Part shown: piece after piece, positions 63,226 through 64,000 of the stretch | Layout: each line of letters begins with the position of its first letter | Numbering within the stretch: position 1 is the stretch's first letter | Assembly: GCA_905221605.1 (NCBI GenBank) | Contig: CAJNDS010001968.1 | Location: 250,001-314,000 of the forward strand | Source of the DNA: Symbiodinium natans | Lineage: Eukaryota; Sar; Dinophyceae; Suessiales; Symbiodiniaceae | Length of the DNA: 64,000 nt | Direction: 5' to 3' | Made by a program: the position numbers and the translations under genes | The notes under the pieces: generated by a model | Seen by the model: only the letters and a program-made list of their open reading frames with translations | Database searches by the model: none | What the model was told of the DNA's origin: nothing

Positions 63226-63599
63226 GTCGCGCCGCTGCCCCTCCGTGGACCAGAACGGCGCCCATTCAATCCAGTCGCTCGGAGAATTCGTTTCGGGTTT
63301 ACAGCGCAGGTTTGAACACAATTGTTGCTTATTATTGCCCTTAATCCCCTAAACAAATCCTTATAAAAAACGTAAAAGTAATCTTTTACGGCCCCCAAAC
63401 CTGCTACAGTTTGGGGCTTAGGATCGTAGTTTTTGGTTTTTAAACCCGAAGCCCTACGAAACCCTAAGCCCCAAACCCTAAACCCTAAACCCCTCAGGTG
63501 GGCGTGATGCGCTTCACCTACTGCTCCGAGGGTAAGATGAAAGCCGAGTGGCTCTGCGAGGAGGCACGGGCCCGAAGAAGTCCGAACAGAGTTCGGGGG
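63226..63599 (+). CDS. Two candidate exons, unidentified
   Basis: 63216-63309 region after aaatag: VAPLPLRGPERRPFNPVARR onward, donor CAG|GTTTGA. 63499-63599 after cctcag: VGVMRFTYCSEGKMKAEWLC then EEARARRSPNRVRG, ends at GTTTAGGG. The second is a strong exon candidate with a good acceptor. Confidence 0.5.
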
Positions 63600-63759
63600 T
63601 TTAGGGTTCTATAGGGTTTAGGGTTTATAGGGTTTTTGGTGCGTTTTGCAAACCAAAGCCCCAACCCCCAATCCTTCCCCGAGCCCCCAACCGTTAAACC
63701 CTAAACCTTTTACATTAATGGGCGCATGGGCCTCTTTATGGGCATGGGTCTGTTGGGAC

Positions 63760-64000
63760 AGATTTCATACGTCCGGACTAGATATAAGGTTCCCCCGAAC
63801 TATTTATAAAACTGGCCGTGCTATCTATACATCGTCCGGAACCGCTCGGAACCGTTCTGGACTGTTTATAACTGTGCTGCGAGACACCATCATCGACCAT
63901 CGCTCATATCAACGCCGCAACAATAGCCCCACAGTGGTTATAAGTCGGCCGGAACCGCTCGGAACCGTTCCGAGCTATTTATAAACGTCGGGTTCATATA
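63760..64000. other. Repeat-bearing stretch at the window end
   Basis: CGGAACCGCTCGGAACCGTTC occurs at about 63837 and 63951, each followed by g(a/g)ctgtttataa-like sequence. An ORF (63646-63984) crosses it, but I have no reason to call it coding. Confidence 0.5.

Noticed and set aside
1-64000. tRNA, rRNA or CRISPR array
   Set aside because: No tRNA cloverleaf, rRNA core motif or regularly spaced repeat-spacer structure was found; the telomeric arrays have no spacers of constant length.

Overview
This is a nuclear eukaryotic window, most likely from a dinoflagellate or a close alveolate. The telomere-type heptamer TTTAGGG/CCCTAAA occurs as dozens of short internal arrays across all 64 kb. 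Genes read on the + strand wherever I could decode them. Introns use GT, GC and GA donors with AG acceptors, and several introns are short terminal-inverted-repeat (TIR) elements with target-site duplications. The species cannot be named from the sequence alone. Most single ORFs in the window are artefacts; real coding sequence is split into exons of about 18-120 nt.

2.3-37.1 kb: one very large gene for an EFL1/RIA1-type GTPase (elongation factor-like 1, cytosolic 60S maturation). I decoded it exon by exon from conserved motifs of translation-factor domains III to V. About 20 small exons are spread over about 35 kb, and introns are bounded by inverted telomeric arrays. The G domain is not in the window. 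A complete second gene (5.06-8.47 kb, a type II membrane, glycosyltransferase-like protein) lies in the EFL1 intron between 4081 and 8957, on the same strand. It has a 1.6-kb first exon, then six introns. Removing them restores one reading frame, and several are flanked by duplicated target sequence.

37.1-45.1 kb: sparse sequence with AT microsatellites, a four-copy tandem repeat of about 0.5 kb (39.67-41.75 kb) and a few candidate exons. 45.4-47.0 kb: an apparently intronless gene with one frameshift. 47-64 kb: many short open islands between telomeric arrays, probably exons of one or more unidentified + strand genes, plus a complete 1148-bp terminal-repeat retrotransposon in miniature (57,719-58,866) inserted into a telomeric array.

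Overall picture: small TIR elements and telomere-repeat blocks have repeatedly invaded this region. Where they landed in coding sequence they now serve as introns, with the element supplying the 3' AG and the duplicated target supplying the 5' G[T/C/A]. A 30-codon open frame arises often by chance, so exons without recognised homology carry low confidence.
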